The notes beneath the pieces are model-generated. The model was not told where the DNA came from. It made no database searches and worked only from the letters and a program-made list of their open reading frames with translations. Source: Bacteroidota bacterium (GTDB lineage: Bacteria > Bacteroidota > Bacteroidia > UKL13-3). Taken from it: DNA of 64,000 nt. The DNA lies in NCBI GenBank assembly GCA_027484685.1, contig JAIXSO010000036.1:1-64000 (forward strand). The letters are read 5' to 3'. Positions 53,149 through 62,660 of the stretch are shown here, in pieces; position 1 is the first letter of the stretch, and each line of letters begins with the position of its first letter. Made by a program: the position numbers and the translations under genes.

Positions 53149-53170
53149 ACATTTTTTGTTTATTATCGAA

Positions 53171-53191
53171 ACATATTGCAGCAATTAATGT
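53171..53191. promoter_or_regulatory. Candidate operator between the photolyase operon and MerR/B12 gene
   Basis: ATTGC-A-GCAAT (53175-53185) is an odd palindrome, extended imperfectly to ACATATTGC ... GCAATTAATGT (53171-53191). It lies in the 78-bp divergent gap, where a CarH-type repressor would act on one or both promoters. The site is inferred from symmetry and location only. Confidence 0.3.
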
Positions 53192-53226
53192 TTAAAAAAT
53201 AATAAAAATAAAACACAACATAAAAA

Positions 53227-54132
53227 TTGGCTAATTTTTCAATCAAAGATATCGAATCCTTAACCGGCATTAAAGGCCACACATTGCGCATTTGGGAGCA
53301 GCGATATGGAATTATTAAACCAAAACGATCTGAAACTAATATTCGTTATTACGATGATGACGATTTGAAATTATTATTGAGCATCAGTATTTTAAACGAA
53401 CATAACTTTAAAATTTCGGAAATTGCAAAAATGACTGAAGCCGAAATTTCGGAAGCGGTTTTGAAATTAACCACTGTTACTGGCGAATTTTCCAATCAAA
53501 TAAAAACTATTATTTCTGCCATGATGCTGTTTGATGAGGTGGAGTTTCATGCCAAGTTAAATAGTTATATTGCCGAATATGGTTTAGAAGAAACTTATAT
53601 AAAAATACTTTTACCTTTTTTGGTTGAAGTTGGAATTTTATGGCAAATTGGTTCTATTCAACCCTCGCACGAGCACTTTGTTACCAATATTATCAAACAA
53701 AAACTGTTTGCTTCTATTGATAGTCAAATTGGAAATAAAGGCGACTGCAAAAAGAAATTTTTATTGTTTTTACCTGAAACCGAAACACATTCACTAAGTC
53801 TTTTATTTGCCAATTATGTAATTCGTTCAAGAGGTCACGATGTTATTTTCTTAGGACAAGAGGTGCCTTTGGCTGATTTGAAAAACGCATTTAAAAACGA
53901 AGCTCCAGATTATATTTACACCACAGCCACCATTGCTCACTTAAAAATTTCGATGCAAGAAATGTTAGATTTTTTAAGTAGTAATTGGCCACATTCTCAA
54001 ATTTTGGTTTCTGGTTATCAGTTTTTAATGGCCGATTTAAAAATTCCTCAAAATGTACATTTGCTTAAAAAAGCGGAGGATTTTATTGAATTTATCAATG
54101 GCATTTCAGCTGAATACGTAAGGAATAGTTAA
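53227..54132 (+). CDS. CarH-like MerR family regulator with cobalamin-binding domain
   Basis: The 301-residue protein starts at TTG and has an N-terminal MerR winged helix (FSIKDIESLTGIKGHTLRIWEQRYGIIKPKR, ...NIRYYDDDD). A four-helix bundle with W139-x9-E149-H150 follows, the exact Wx9EH motif that packs on the upper face of adenosylcobalamin in CarH. A Rossmann-type B12 domain completes it, where PETETHSLSL places H188 as the likely lower ligand. In CarH, light breaks the cobalt-carbon bond and releases DNA. It probably represses the divergent photolyase operon in the dark. Its own target site may be the palindrome at 53171. Confidence 0.9.
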   Translation: MANFSIKDIESLTGIKGHTLRIWEQRYGIIKPKRSETNIRYYDDDDLKLLLSISILNEHNFKISEIAKMTEAEISEAVLKLTTVTGEFSNQIKTIISAMMLFDEVEFHAKLNSYIAEYGLEETYIKILLPFLVEVGILWQIGSIQPSHEHFVTNIIKQKLFASIDSQIGNKGDCKKKFLLFLPETETHSLSLLFANYVIRSRGHDVIFLGQEVPLADLKNAFKNEAPDYIYTTATIAHLKISMQEMLDFLSSNWPHSQILVSGYQFLMADLKIPQNVHLLKKAEDFIEFINGISAEYVRNS

Positions 54133-54375
54133 CAATTTTTTTTTAAGGATTGTTATATTGTGGTATTATTGGATGGCTAAATTGCTACATTGTTAAATGT
54201 TTGTCCCGATAAATCGGGAGTTAAATTGTTGTGTGGTTAAATTGCTAAATTGTATAACTTAATTAACCGACAACTCACCAATGCGTAACTCGTCAATCCG
54301 CAACTCTTCAACCCGCCACCTTCAAACTTGCCAACTCGTAACCCCGTAACTTTTAAACTCGCAACTCTTTACCCG
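54133..54375. repeat. ATTGCTAAATTG and CGCAACTCTTCAACCCG tracts with TCCCGATAAATCGGGA hairpin
   Basis: The 246-bp gap has no gene. An ATTGTTAAATTG-like tract with a 6-bp-stem hairpin TCCCGA-TAAA-TCGGGA (54204-54219) is followed by about 110 bp of AACTCGTCAATCCGCAACTC units. The latter are the reverse complement of the GTTGCGGGTT family at 29.76-30.05 kb. Confidence 0.7.
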
Positions 54376-54378
54376 CAA

Positions 54379-55068
54379 CTATTTCATCATTTCGTTGGCT
54401 AACTCTTCTTCGTCTTTCACCATTTTATAGGCAGCGCCCACCTCAAAAAGTTTATCACTCATCTCTTCTTTTACTATTTGTCGTACACGCATAGTTATAC
54501 GCATTTCTCCTTGATTTACAGTATATTCTAAAAGCCCTCCATCTAGCTTTGAAAATATGGCATCTTGGTCGTTTCCCATATTTATTTTAGGTATTTCGCT
54601 ATTATACCAATACTCGCTCACTACCGATTTTCCGTTTAAAGTAGCTGTAACAATGGCTTTGGTGCCTTTATAACCTGCAATCATTTTGGTTTCCTTGGTA
54701 ATTTCTACATTTATTTTTACTTTATTGGTATCGGCAAGTGCATTTTTTACCTCTTCATCGGTTTTTTTAAAAGCTACTTTTTTCTTCTTTTCTATGTTAT
54801 TAAATGCAAAAAGAAATTCCTTTTTTTGTAAATCTCTTATAATAATCATTTTGCCAAATGGAGTAGGGGTTTCCACTCGGGTTTTACCTTCTTTAAAATA
54901 GGCGGTAGCATCTTTAGGCAACATACTTGCCATCATTTGTTTTTGCTCAGCAGGAATATCAGGAAAGGCCATTTCATAAAATATTTTCCCTTGTTTGATA
55001 ACATTTTGAGCAATTAGTATTTGTGTAAAAACAACAAAAAATAATGGTAAAATAATTCGTTTTAGCAT
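54379..55068 (-). CDS. Secreted DUF4412-like protein
   Basis: From the ATG at 55068 the protein has a signal peptide (MLKRIILPLFFVVFTQILIAQ) and a beta-rich body: QGKIFYEMAFPDIPAEQKQMM, AYFKEGKTRVETPTPFGKMIIIRDLQKKEFLF, IAGYKGTKAIVTATLNGKSVVSEYWYNSEIP. This pattern (an ionic beta barrel-like fold tracking a 'text-like' extension of a small lipoprotein domain) resembles DUF4412 proteins. No function is known. The 16 residues before the chosen Met are likely non-translated. It is not closely linked to its neighbours. Confidence 0.65.
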   Translation of the reverse strand: MLKRIILPLFFVVFTQILIAQNVIKQGKIFYEMAFPDIPAEQKQMMASMLPKDATAYFKEGKTRVETPTPFGKMIIIRDLQKKEFLFAFNNIEKKKKVAFKKTDEEVKNALADTNKVKINVEITKETKMIAGYKGTKAIVTATLNGKSVVSEYWYNSEIPKINMGNDQDAIFSKLDGGLLEYTVNQGEMRITMRVRQIVKEEMSDKLFEVGAAYKMVKDEEELANEMMK

Positions 55069-55186
55069 ATTGCAATTAATTATAAAAATTTGGATTGTAA
55101 TTAACCATTTATCCAAATAATTTTCGGTGATTTATAAACTATTATTTCTTAGTTTGGGTAAACTTGTTAATTACAGTTTTTTTATT

Positions 55187-56074
55187 TTAAAAGTTTGATT
55201 TTATTATTTTATGGTAGGAAACTTTGCGGTTTACTTCATCTTCAATTGATAAGATATATATACCTTCGTCCAAGTCAGCTAAATCAATATTAGCATCACC
55301 ATCATTAACAGATAAATAAGTTTCTTTCAAAAATTTACCTATTATGGTGTGTACTTTTAAGTTTAATTTATTAGACAGCACATCATTTTTAAAAACAATC
55401 TTTACATTGTTTTTAAATGGATTAGGGCTAATTGTTAAATTAATATTTTCTATTTTATTTAAGCTATTATTCCTAAGCTTTTCAAAAAAAGCAACTGTAA
55501 GTGAAAAAGCAAAAACATTAAATTGCCTGTTGCAATTAAATAAGGGTGATTCTCCAAATGCCTCAATAGAATCTCTATTAAAGTAAATTTTATTTTTCTG
55601 TGTGCCCATTAAAAAAAATTGTACTCTATCTATACCTCCAATATATCCATTATAGGATCTAAGAATACAGTTTGATGCAAAATATTTGTTTAATGTATCT
55701 TCATATAAAAAATCTGAGGTATCCCAACTCATAGAAATACTTCCACCAATGGCATAAAAATCAAATCTAGTTTCGCCATATTTCATTTTTTTTATGTTGT
55801 ATTTTAAATTACCGCAATCGGTATTAAACTGGTTTTGTACCAAACTATCATGGCTAAGTATTTTATTTACACTTCCTACGGTATCAAACACATCAAGTCC
55901 TTCTTGGTACCCTTCATCGCCTAAGCTATCTAACCCAAACCAAATCGTATCGGTAGCAGCTTTGTTATTGCTATCTAAAAAGTGAATAAATAGTTTTGCT
56001 CGCCAAGGCTTTTGCGCAAAAACTAATTGCACTAAAACTAAATATAAAATCAAGAAGAATATTCGTTTTATCAT
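55187..56074 (-). CDS. T9SS-secreted protein with type A sorting domain
   Basis: The 295-residue product has a signal peptide (MIKRIFFLILYLVLVQLVFAQ). A beta-rich body of about 190 residues follows (WRAKLFIHFLDSNNKAATDTIWFGLDSLGDEGY). The C-terminal T9SS sorting domain reads NLTISPNPFKNNVKIVFKN ... LNLKVHTIIGKFLKE ... LDEGIYILSIEDEVNRKVSYHKIIKSNF. It should be exported by T9SS to the cell surface. No specific role is visible. The gene is a minus-strand unit divergent from icmF. Confidence 0.82.
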   Translation of the reverse strand: MIKRIFFLILYLVLVQLVFAQKPWRAKLFIHFLDSNNKAATDTIWFGLDSLGDEGYQEGLDVFDTVGSVNKILSHDSLVQNQFNTDCGNLKYNIKKMKYGETRFDFYAIGGSISMSWDTSDFLYEDTLNKYFASNCILRSYNGYIGGIDRVQFFLMGTQKNKIYFNRDSIEAFGESPLFNCNRQFNVFAFSLTVAFFEKLRNNSLNKIENINLTISPNPFKNNVKIVFKNDVLSNKLNLKVHTIIGKFLKETYLSVNDGDANIDLADLDEGIYILSIEDEVNRKVSYHKIIKSNF

Positions 56075-56212
56075 AAAGCAATTTATTAAAGAAATACAGT
56101 AATTAATTAACCTTTTATCAAAAATAAATTGTATAAACTTTACTGAACTAAATTAGTGTATGGTTTTTAGTAAAATCTCTTATTTTCGCCCAATATCATC
56201 AATATTACAAAT

Positions 56213-59200
56213 ATGGAAATTGTAGAAAAATATACTCCTGTAAATAAAATTAGAATTGTTACTGCTGCTGCTTTGTTCGATGGACATGATGCTGCCATAA
56301 ACATTATGCGCAGAATTATCCAATCAACTGGTGCTGAGGTTATTCATTTAGGACATGATAGAAGTGCTGAAGAAGTGGTTGATACTGCCATTCAGGAAGA
56401 TGCAAATGCAATAGCCATGACAAGCTACCAAGGTGGGCATGTGGAGTATTTTAAGTTTATGTATGATTTGCTGCAAGAAAAAGGTTGCGGACATATAAAA
56501 ATATTTGGAGGAGGCGGTGGTGTAATTTTACCTACTGAAATAGCTGAATTACATGCTTATGGAATTTCCAGAATTTACTCACCTGATGATGGTAGAGCAA
56601 TGGGACTGCAAGGCATGATTAACGATATGTTGCAACAATCTGATTTTGCCACGGGCGCAAATTTATTAGCCGAAGCAAATGAAATCAACCAAAAAGTTAA
56701 AGAACAAGATTATAAATCAATTGCTAAATTAATTTCGGCAGCCGAAAATTTCCCTGACGAATTTGCTGTTTACAATCAACAAATCAACAATTCAACAGTC
56801 ATCCTGAGCGAAGTCGAAGGACAACAATCTAACACGCCAGTGTTAGGAATTACCGGAACCGGTGGCGCAGGTAAATCATCATTGGTAGATGAATTGGTGC
56901 GCAGATTTTTGATGGATTTTGAAAATAAAACCATTGCCATTATTTCGGTTGACCCAAGTAAACGCAAAACTGGTGGTGCTTTATTAGGCGATAGAATTAG
57001 AATGAATTCAATCAAAAATCCTCGTGTTTATATGCGTTCGTTGGCTACTCGTCAAAGTAATTTAGCATTATCAAAATATGTGAAAGAAGCCATTGATGTT
57101 ATAAAAGCTGCGCAATTTGATTTGATTATTTTAGAAACTTCGGGCATTGGCCAAAGCGATACTGAAATAATTGAACACAGCGATATGAGTTTGTATGTAA
57201 TGACACCAGAATATGGTGCTGCTACACAACTTGAAAAAATTGATATGTTGGATTTTGCCGACATCATTGCGTTAAATAAATTTGATAAAAAAGGTTCGTT
57301 AGATGCGCTGAGAGATGTAAAAAAACAATACCAACGTAACCATCAGTTGTTTGATAAAAACCCGGATGATATGCCAGTTTTTGGTACCATTGCTTCGCAG
57401 TTTAACGACCCAGGTATGAATAGATTGTACAAATCTATCATGAATAAATTGGTGGAGAAAACGGGTGCTAATTTGAAATCGGATTACCACATTAGCAAGG
57501 AAATGAGCGAAAAGATTTATATCATTCCTCCTGCAAGAAATCGTTACTTATCTGAAATTTCAGAGAATAACCGTAACTATGATAAATGGGTTGCTAAACA
57601 AGCTGAGATTGCTGATAAATTATTTGGTTTAAAATCATCAATAGAAACCATTGCGGCTTCTAAAATGGATGACAAAGACCGTTTGTTAAAAGGCTTAGAA
57701 GAAGCATATCAAACAGTAAATTTAGATTTAGATCCTCGTAATAAAATATTGCTAGAAACTTGGAGCGAAAAAATTGCTCAATACCAAAACGAGTTTTATA
57801 TTTTTAAAGTGCGTGATAAAGAAATCAAAATCAAAACACATTCTGAATCCTTATCGCATTTGCAAATACCAAAAGTTGCTGTGCCTAAATTCAAAGGTTG
57901 GGGCGATATTTTGCGTTGGTCGTTGCAAGAAAATTTCCCTGGCGAATTTCCTTACACTGCGGGTATTTATCCATTTAAGCGTGAAGGCGAAGACCCAACT
58001 AGAATGTTTGCCGGTGAAGGCGGACCAGAAAGAACCAACAAACGTTTTCATTATGTGAGCAAAGGCATGCCAGCTAAGCGTTTAAGTACAGCATTTGATT
58101 CAGTTACTTTATACGGACAAGACCCTGACCACAGACCAGATATTTATGGAAAAGTTGGTAATTCAGGGGTGAGTGTTTGGAGTTTAGATGCTGCCAAAAA
58201 ATTATATTCAGGCTTTAATTTAGCTGATCCTAAAACTTCCGTATCCATGACCATTAATGGGCCTGCGGCAATTATTTGTGCATTTTTTATGAATGCTGCC
58301 ATTGACCAACAATGCGAAATTTACATCAAACAAAATGGTTTGGAAGATGAAGTAAACAAAAAATTAGAAGCCATTTTTAAAGCAAGAGGAACAGCAAGAC
58401 CAACTTATAACGAAGAAATTCCAGAAGGAAATGATGGTTTAGGTTTAATGCTTTTGGGCGTTACGGGCGATATGGTTTTACCTGCCGATGTGTATCAAAA
58501 AATTAAAGTAGAAACTTTAAAACAAGTTCGTGGAACGGTTCAAGCTGATATTTTAAAAGAAGACCAAGCACAAAATACGTGTATATTCTCAACTGAGTTT
58601 TCTTTGCGTGTAATGGGCGATGTACAGCAATATTTTATCAATAACGCAGTGCGTAATTTTTATTCGGTTTCTATTAGCGGTTATCATATTGCCGAGGCAG
58701 GTGCAAACCCAATTACGCAATTGGCTTTAACACTTTCAAACGGATTTACTTTTGTAGAATACTACCTAAGCCGCGGAATGAATATTGATGATTTTGCGCC
58801 AAATCTTTCATTCTTCTTTAGCAATGGAATTGACCCTGAATATTCAGTAATTGGAAGGGTAAGCCGCAGAATTTGGGCCAAAGCCATGAAGTTAAAATAT
58901 GGTGGAAACGAACGCAGCCAAATGATGAAATACCATATTCAAACAAGTGGTAGAAGTTTGCATGCGCAAGAAATTGATTTCAATGATATTCGTACAACCT
59001 TACAAGCACTTTACGCCATTTACGATAACTGTAATTCGTTACACACCAATGCCTATGACGAAGCCATCACTACACCAACAGAAGAATCGGTGCGCAGGGC
59101 AATGGCTATTCAGTTAATCATTAACCGTGAGTTAGGTTTGGCTAAAAACGAAAATCCTTTACAAGGTTCGTTTATCATTGAAGAATTAACTGATTTGGTA

Positions 59201-59629
59201 GAAGAAGCTGTACTGGCAGAATTTGATAAAATTAACGAGCGTGGTGGAGTTTTAGGTGCCATGGAAACCATGTACCAACGCAATAAAATACAAGAAGAAA
59301 GTATGTATTACGAAATGTTAAAACATACTGGCGAATACCCAATTATTGGTGTAAATACTTTTTTAAGTTCAAAAGGTTCGCCAACCGTTATTCCGCAAGA
59401 AGTAATTCGTTCAACAACGGAAGAGAAAGAATTCCAGATTACGATGTTGAATCAATTAAAGCAAAGCAACGAAGAAAAAGGAAAAGAAATGTTGGCTAAA
59501 ATTCAACAAGTAGCCATTCATAACGGAAACATATTTGAAGCCTTAATGGAAACAGTAAAATACTGCTCATTAGGACAAATTACCAACGCCTTATTTGAAG
59601 TAGGCGGACAGTATAGAAGGAATATGTAA
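56213..59629 (+). CDS. icmF: Fused isobutyryl-CoA mutase (B12 domain, G-protein chaperone, mutase)
   Basis: The 1138-residue protein joins three parts. An N-terminal B12-binding domain (about 12-150) has DGHDAA (23-28, H25 lower ligand). A MeaB-like GTPase follows (Walker [10 protein letters not shown] 215-223, then [15 protein letters not shown]), and the (beta/alpha)8 mutase domain runs from about 560. In the substrate pocket, F599 ([10 protein letters not shown]) and Q787 ([13 protein letters not shown]) replace the Tyr and Arg of methylmalonyl-CoA mutase, the accepted mark of isobutyryl-CoA mutase. It interconverts isobutyryl-CoA and n-butyryl-CoA, with adenosylcobalamin. Residues 196-204 (VILSEVEGQ), in the linker before the GTPase, come from a dispersed repeat inserted in frame. 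The start ATG is clear; the operon context is isolated. Confidence 0.94.
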   Translation: MEIVEKYTPVNKIRIVTAAALFDGHDAAINIMRRIIQSTGAEVIHLGHDRSAEEVVDTAIQEDANAIAMTSYQGGHVEYFKFMYDLLQEKGCGHIKIFGGGGGVILPTEIAELHAYGISRIYSPDDGRAMGLQGMINDMLQQSDFATGANLLAEANEINQKVKEQDYKSIAKLISAAENFPDEFAVYNQQINNSTVILSEVEGQQSNTPVLGITGTGGAGKSSLVDELVRRFLMDFENKTIAIISVDPSKRKTGGALLGDRIRMNSIKNPRVYMRSLATRQSNLALSKYVKEAIDVIKAAQFDLIILETSGIGQSDTEIIEHSDMSLYVMTPEYGAATQLEKIDMLDFADIIALNKFDKKGSLDALRDVKKQYQRNHQLFDKNPDDMPVFGTIASQFNDPGMNRLYKSIMNKLVEKTGANLKSDYHISKEMSEKIYIIPPARNRYLSEISENNRNYDKWVAKQAEIADKLFGLKSSIETIAASKMDDKDRLLKGLEEAYQTVNLDLDPRNKILLETWSEKIAQYQNEFYIFKVRDKEIKIKTHSESLSHLQIPKVAVPKFKGWGDILRWSLQENFPGEFPYTAGIYPFKREGEDPTRMFAGEGGPERTNKRFHYVSKGMPAKRLSTAFDSVTLYGQDPDHRPDIYGKVGNSGVSVWSLDAAKKLYSGFNLADPKTSVSMTINGPAAIICAFFMNAAIDQQCEIYIKQNGLEDEVNKKLEAIFKARGTARPTYNEEIPEGNDGLGLMLLGVTGDMVLPADVYQKIKVETLKQVRGTVQADILKEDQAQNTCIFSTEFSLRVMGDVQQYFINNAVRNFYSVSISGYHIAEAGANPITQLALTLSNGFTFVEYYLSRGMNIDDFAPNLSFFFSNGIDPEYSVIGRVSRRIWAKAMKLKYGGNERSQMMKYHIQTSGRSLHAQEIDFNDIRTTLQALYAIYDNCNSLHTNAYDEAITTPTEESVRRAMAIQLIINRELGLAKNENPLQGSFIIEELTDLVEEAVLAEFDKINERGGVLGAMETMYQRNKIQEESMYYEMLKHTGEYPIIGVNTFLSSKGSPTVIPQEVIRSTTEEKEFQITMLNQLKQSNEEKGKEMLAKIQQVAIHNGNIFEALMETVKYCSLGQITNALFEVGGQYRRNM
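56798..56825. repeat. GTCATCCTGAGCGAAGTCGA repeat inside icmF
   Basis: The sequence at 56798-56825 belongs to the CCCTTCGAC...GCTCAGGGTGAC family found between genes at about 14688, 28125, 30059 and 59638. Here it reads VILSEVEGQ in the icmF frame and forms the linker between the B12 and GTPase domains. Confidence 0.85.
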
Positions 59630-59637
59630 GAGATGTT

Positions 59638-59723
59638 GCCCTTCGACTGCGCTCAGGGTGACAATGAATGATGAATGTTGAATGATGTTCGAACCGATGC
59701 CATCGCTTTAAGCGATGGCATCG
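59638..59723. repeat. CCCTTCGACTGCGCTCAGGG element and 13-bp-stem hairpin after icmF
   Basis: GCCCTTCGACTGCGCTCAGG lies at 59638, 9 bp after the icmF stop, in reverse orientation to the copy inside icmF. CGATGCCATCGCT-TTA-AGCGATGGCATCG at 59695-59723 is a perfect 13-bp inverted repeat with a 3-nt loop. No T run follows, so terminator use is possible but not typical. Confidence 0.8.
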
Positions 59724-59856
59724 ATATAAAACAAATTACTAATTTTATATTGGAAGTAGCCGCTAAGCATCAAAAATATGTAGGATTATAAATGAATAAT
59801 GTGATAATTTGCGTCATGCAAAAATGTTCTTACAAATAAAATAAACGATTTTAATA

Positions 59857-60924
59857 ATGAAGAATCAACTAAATATAATTATTCTCTTTATCATTGCCTT
59901 TACTAGTTGTAAAAAAGAAACTAATGAAAAGCCAATTGAAAATGTTATTGCAACTGAATCTTGGAAAATGTTAGACGATAGTATCATTGCTGTGACTGAT
60001 AGAAATATTCTAACTGCTAGCAACTCTTACAATAAATTGTTTTTTCAAACGCCATCAGTTTTTTACGAAATTGACTCAAATGTAAGACTCAAAAATGCTT
60101 GGGTAATGGGTCCTGATTTTGATAATGGATCTATGAAACCTTTTATCGGAAAAAACTATGTTATATACTTTGATAACCCCAAACCGCAGTATATAGAAAT
60201 TTTTGATAAAAATGATATTCATAGTCACTCACAAACTTCAATTAATCTAAAAGATAATGTATTTAATAATTACTACCGTCAAAACAGTTTTAGTAATGTA
60301 GATGATCAAAATAATTTTTGTCATTCATTCTTAAGTGGCCCTGGTAATTTTGATACATGCACATTTTATATAAACAAGTATCATCTGAGAACAGATTTTT
60401 ATTCAGATTATGATTTACTGTTTTCTAAAGCCATTATGAGGGATTTTAACTTAAGCGTTTCAAATATACACCTCATTGATGATATAATATACTATAACTT
60501 AAATGGGTTAGGTTTCAGATACCAGAGTAGCAATGGACAAATTGATACACTCGAGTTTAATTTAAGAAAAATGTTAAAAATTAATGATGTAATTTATGCA
60601 ACAAGTCAGTTCAGCGGTTACAAGGGAATAGCAAGAAACCCAAGTCTTTATTGCTCGTTTGATAATGGAAGAAATTGGCAAATTATTGGAAGTGGCGGTA
60701 GTTTTGGATATGCAAATAATCTTTCAAATATTGGAGGTAAGTTAGTTGCATCTAGCGCTCTTTGGGCTATATGTCTTGATTTTACTAGTAATTCAATTAA
60801 AACCATTAATACTAAAGATCTTCGCGCTCAAATTAAAACTATAACTGAGTTCAATAATAAAGTATACATCGGAACAGATGCTGGAGTTTATTATAAATCT
60901 CTATCCGGTTTTTTTAACGATTAA
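59857..60924 (+). CDS. Lipoprotein of unknown function, possibly propeller-like
   Basis: The 355-residue product begins MKNQLNIIILFIIAFTSC, a lipoprotein signal with lipobox FTSC (C18). The body is beta-rich; RNPSLYCSFDNGRNWQIIGSG and NNKVYIGTDAGVYYKS resemble BNR/Asp-box and two-component-sensor-like propeller repeats (DNGRxW, GTDAGVYxS). It is likely a surface or periplasmic lipoprotein of propeller fold. No function is known. It is followed by another secreted protein gene 70 bp downstream. Confidence 0.7.
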   Translation: MKNQLNIIILFIIAFTSCKKETNEKPIENVIATESWKMLDDSIIAVTDRNILTASNSYNKLFFQTPSVFYEIDSNVRLKNAWVMGPDFDNGSMKPFIGKNYVIYFDNPKPQYIEIFDKNDIHSHSQTSINLKDNVFNNYYRQNSFSNVDDQNNFCHSFLSGPGNFDTCTFYINKYHLRTDFYSDYDLLFSKAIMRDFNLSVSNIHLIDDIIYYNLNGLGFRYQSSNGQIDTLEFNLRKMLKINDVIYATSQFSGYKGIARNPSLYCSFDNGRNWQIIGSGGSFGYANNLSNIGGKLVASSALWAICLDFTSNSIKTINTKDLRAQIKTITEFNNKVYIGTDAGVYYKSLSGFFND

Positions 60925-60994
60925 ATATTGATATGTTACCCTTTAGTTTATTAAAATAAATTTTAAAGAGGCAAAATAAATTCCGCCAAATTCC

Positions 60995-61951
60995 ATGAAA
61001 CACATTTTTATTGTATTATTTATTCTTTTTTCCTTCCATTCATATGCACAGAAATTTTTTTATCATGAAACATACTTTGATAAAGTGAATGGAGTTGTTG
61101 ATTCATACTTTGGAAATATCAAGTATGAATTCAACAATAAAATAAAGCAAAATAAAATATTTTTTTATTCAAATAAAACTTTGACTGAAAAAATTGATAG
61201 TGCTAATTGTAATGAATACTTTAACAAAAAAGCACAAATTTTAGTAAATTTTGATAGTTTGTATTTTTATGATGAGATAGACCCAATTGAACCATTAGCT
61301 ACATTTAATAAAATAAGAATAGACAAGAATGGATTTGAATTTATTTTGAATACAAAACTTTGGTGCAGATCATTAGATTGTATCAAGACCTTAAAAGACA
61401 CAGATATCAGTATTTTTTACATTAATAATGAAAATTTAAACAAACTTACTGACTCTCCAATCGGTAAATCAATTTTGTTTCATTATCAAAATAATCTTAG
61501 AGAGGTAAAAGAGATTTCGACAAAAACTTATGCAATTTTTTTAGTTGATATGCAAAGAGAAATGCTTAATCCTAAAATAAGAAAATACGTAAAACGAATT
61601 GAGGGCTTTAAATATAAAAACTTAGATTCAACAATGAGTAATGAGTTGTCTAACTTAAGATATTTGAAATTCAGCAAAAAATTTGACTATTCAATTGATA
61701 TAAAAAATGTAATTAATGAAAGTAGATTGGTAATTGATTATGATATGGACAGTAAATCCGGTAAATTTATTTTGCAAGGAGTAGGTTTTGAATTTTGTCC
61801 AGGTGAATGCATGTGGATTGGTTCCAGATATCCTTTTGATTATTATTTCATTGAATCAAAGGATTTAAAAAAGGTTTTTTCTAAAGAAAATGTTGACTTA
61901 ATTTATTTATTAATAGATTCTTATGTGAATAGGATGAATTGTGATAATTGA
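60995..61951 (+). CDS. Secreted protein of unknown function
   Basis: The 318-residue product begins with a signal peptide (MKHIFIVLFILFSFHSYAQ) and then KFFYHETYFDKVNGVVDSYFGNIKYEF. I see no known motif. There are six cysteines, including a pair near CPGECMWIG at about 284-291. It has no T9SS sorting domain. It is closely downstream of the lipoprotein gene and may be co-transcribed. The REP/RAYT unit begins 26 bp after its stop. Confidence 0.6.
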   Translation: MKHIFIVLFILFSFHSYAQKFFYHETYFDKVNGVVDSYFGNIKYEFNNKIKQNKIFFYSNKTLTEKIDSANCNEYFNKKAQILVNFDSLYFYDEIDPIEPLATFNKIRIDKNGFEFILNTKLWCRSLDCIKTLKDTDISIFYINNENLNKLTDSPIGKSILFHYQNNLREVKEISTKTYAIFLVDMQREMLNPKIRKYVKRIEGFKYKNLDSTMSNELSNLRYLKFSKKFDYSIDIKNVINESRLVIDYDMDSKSGKFILQGVGFEFCPGECMWIGSRYPFDYYFIESKDLKKVFSKENVDLIYLLIDSYVNRMNCDN

Positions 61952-61977
61952 AGTTTTACATTATTAATATTTCACAC

Positions 61978-62036
61978 GTAGAGACGTTGCACGCTACGTC
62001 TTCATTAATAAAAGACGTTGCGTGCAACGTCTCTAC
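61978..62036. repeat. REP-like inverted repeat upstream of RAYT gene
   Basis: GTAGAGACGTTGCACG (61978-61993) pairs perfectly with CGTGCAACGTCTCTAC (62021-62036). The left arm continues into GCTACGTC and the right side contains GACGTTGCGTGCAACGTC, a second internal palindrome, so two REP copies have probably fused. Confidence 0.85.
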
Positions 62037-62099
62037 AGCATTGTTATAAATTATGGAAATGGTTTAATTTCAACAAATTTTTTCTAATTTTGATTTATC

Positions 62100-62660
62100 A
62101 TGTCTGATAAATTCAATGATAAATACCGAATCAAATCTGCTAGATTAGAAGGATATGATTACAGAAATGAAGGTCTTTATTATATAACCATTTGCACCAA
62201 AAACAGAACACATTATTTTGGAGAATGTAATGATGGAATCATGTTTTTAAATGATTTGGGTAAAGTGGCAGAAGATTGTTGGTTAGCAATTCCAACACAT
62301 TTTCCAAATGTGTCATTAGATGAATTTGTCATTATGCCAAACCATATTCATGGAATTGTTTGTATAAATGAAAAAATTGAAATTGGACGGACAACGGTAG
62401 AGACGTATAATTATACGTCTCTACAAACGCCCAAAAATTCACATTTTCAAAATTTATCAGCACCTGCCAAATCACTATCTACCATTATTAGGGCATTTAA
62501 AACTGTTGTGACAACAGAATCTCGAAAAATCAATCCAAATTTTGCATGGCAACCGCGTTTTCACGACCATATTATTCGGGATGCGCAATCATTTGAAAAT
62601 ATCAAAAAATACATCATCAATAATCCAATCAATTGGAAGGAAGATGAATATTATTTGTAG
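62100..62660 (+). CDS. REP-associated tyrosine transposase (RAYT, Y1 family)
   Basis: The 186-residue product has the Y1/HUH layout: YDYRNEGLYYITICTKNRTHYFGE, then the HUH motif in FVIMPNHIHGIVC (H82, H84), and the C-terminal FHDHIIRDAQSFENIKKYIINNPINW with Y171 as the probable catalytic tyrosine. RAYTs cut single-stranded DNA at REP palindromes and are thought to spread them. Residues 100-109 (VETYNYTSLQ) are encoded by a perfect copy of the palindrome inside the gene. Upstream and downstream palindromes flank it. Start and length fit the family, so it may be active. Confidence 0.92.
   Translation: MSDKFNDKYRIKSARLEGYDYRNEGLYYITICTKNRTHYFGECNDGIMFLNDLGKVAEDCWLAIPTHFPNVSLDEFVIMPNHIHGIVCINEKIEIGRTTVETYNYTSLQTPKNSHFQNLSAPAKSLSTIIRAFKTVVTTESRKINPNFAWQPRFHDHIIRDAQSFENIKKYIINNPINWKEDEYYL
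62397..62424. repeat. 28-bp REP-like palindrome inside the RAYT gene
   Basis: GTAGAGACGTATAA plus its reverse complement, perfect, identical to 19760-19787 in sufS, and in the same reading frame (VETYNYTSLQ). It sits between the HUH motif and the last catalytic helix, in a variable loop. Confidence 0.95.

Noticed and set aside
56075-56212. Possible cobalamin riboswitch upstream of icmF
   Set aside because: The gap is 138 bp, AT-rich and lacks a B12-box-like sequence or convincing long-range stems.
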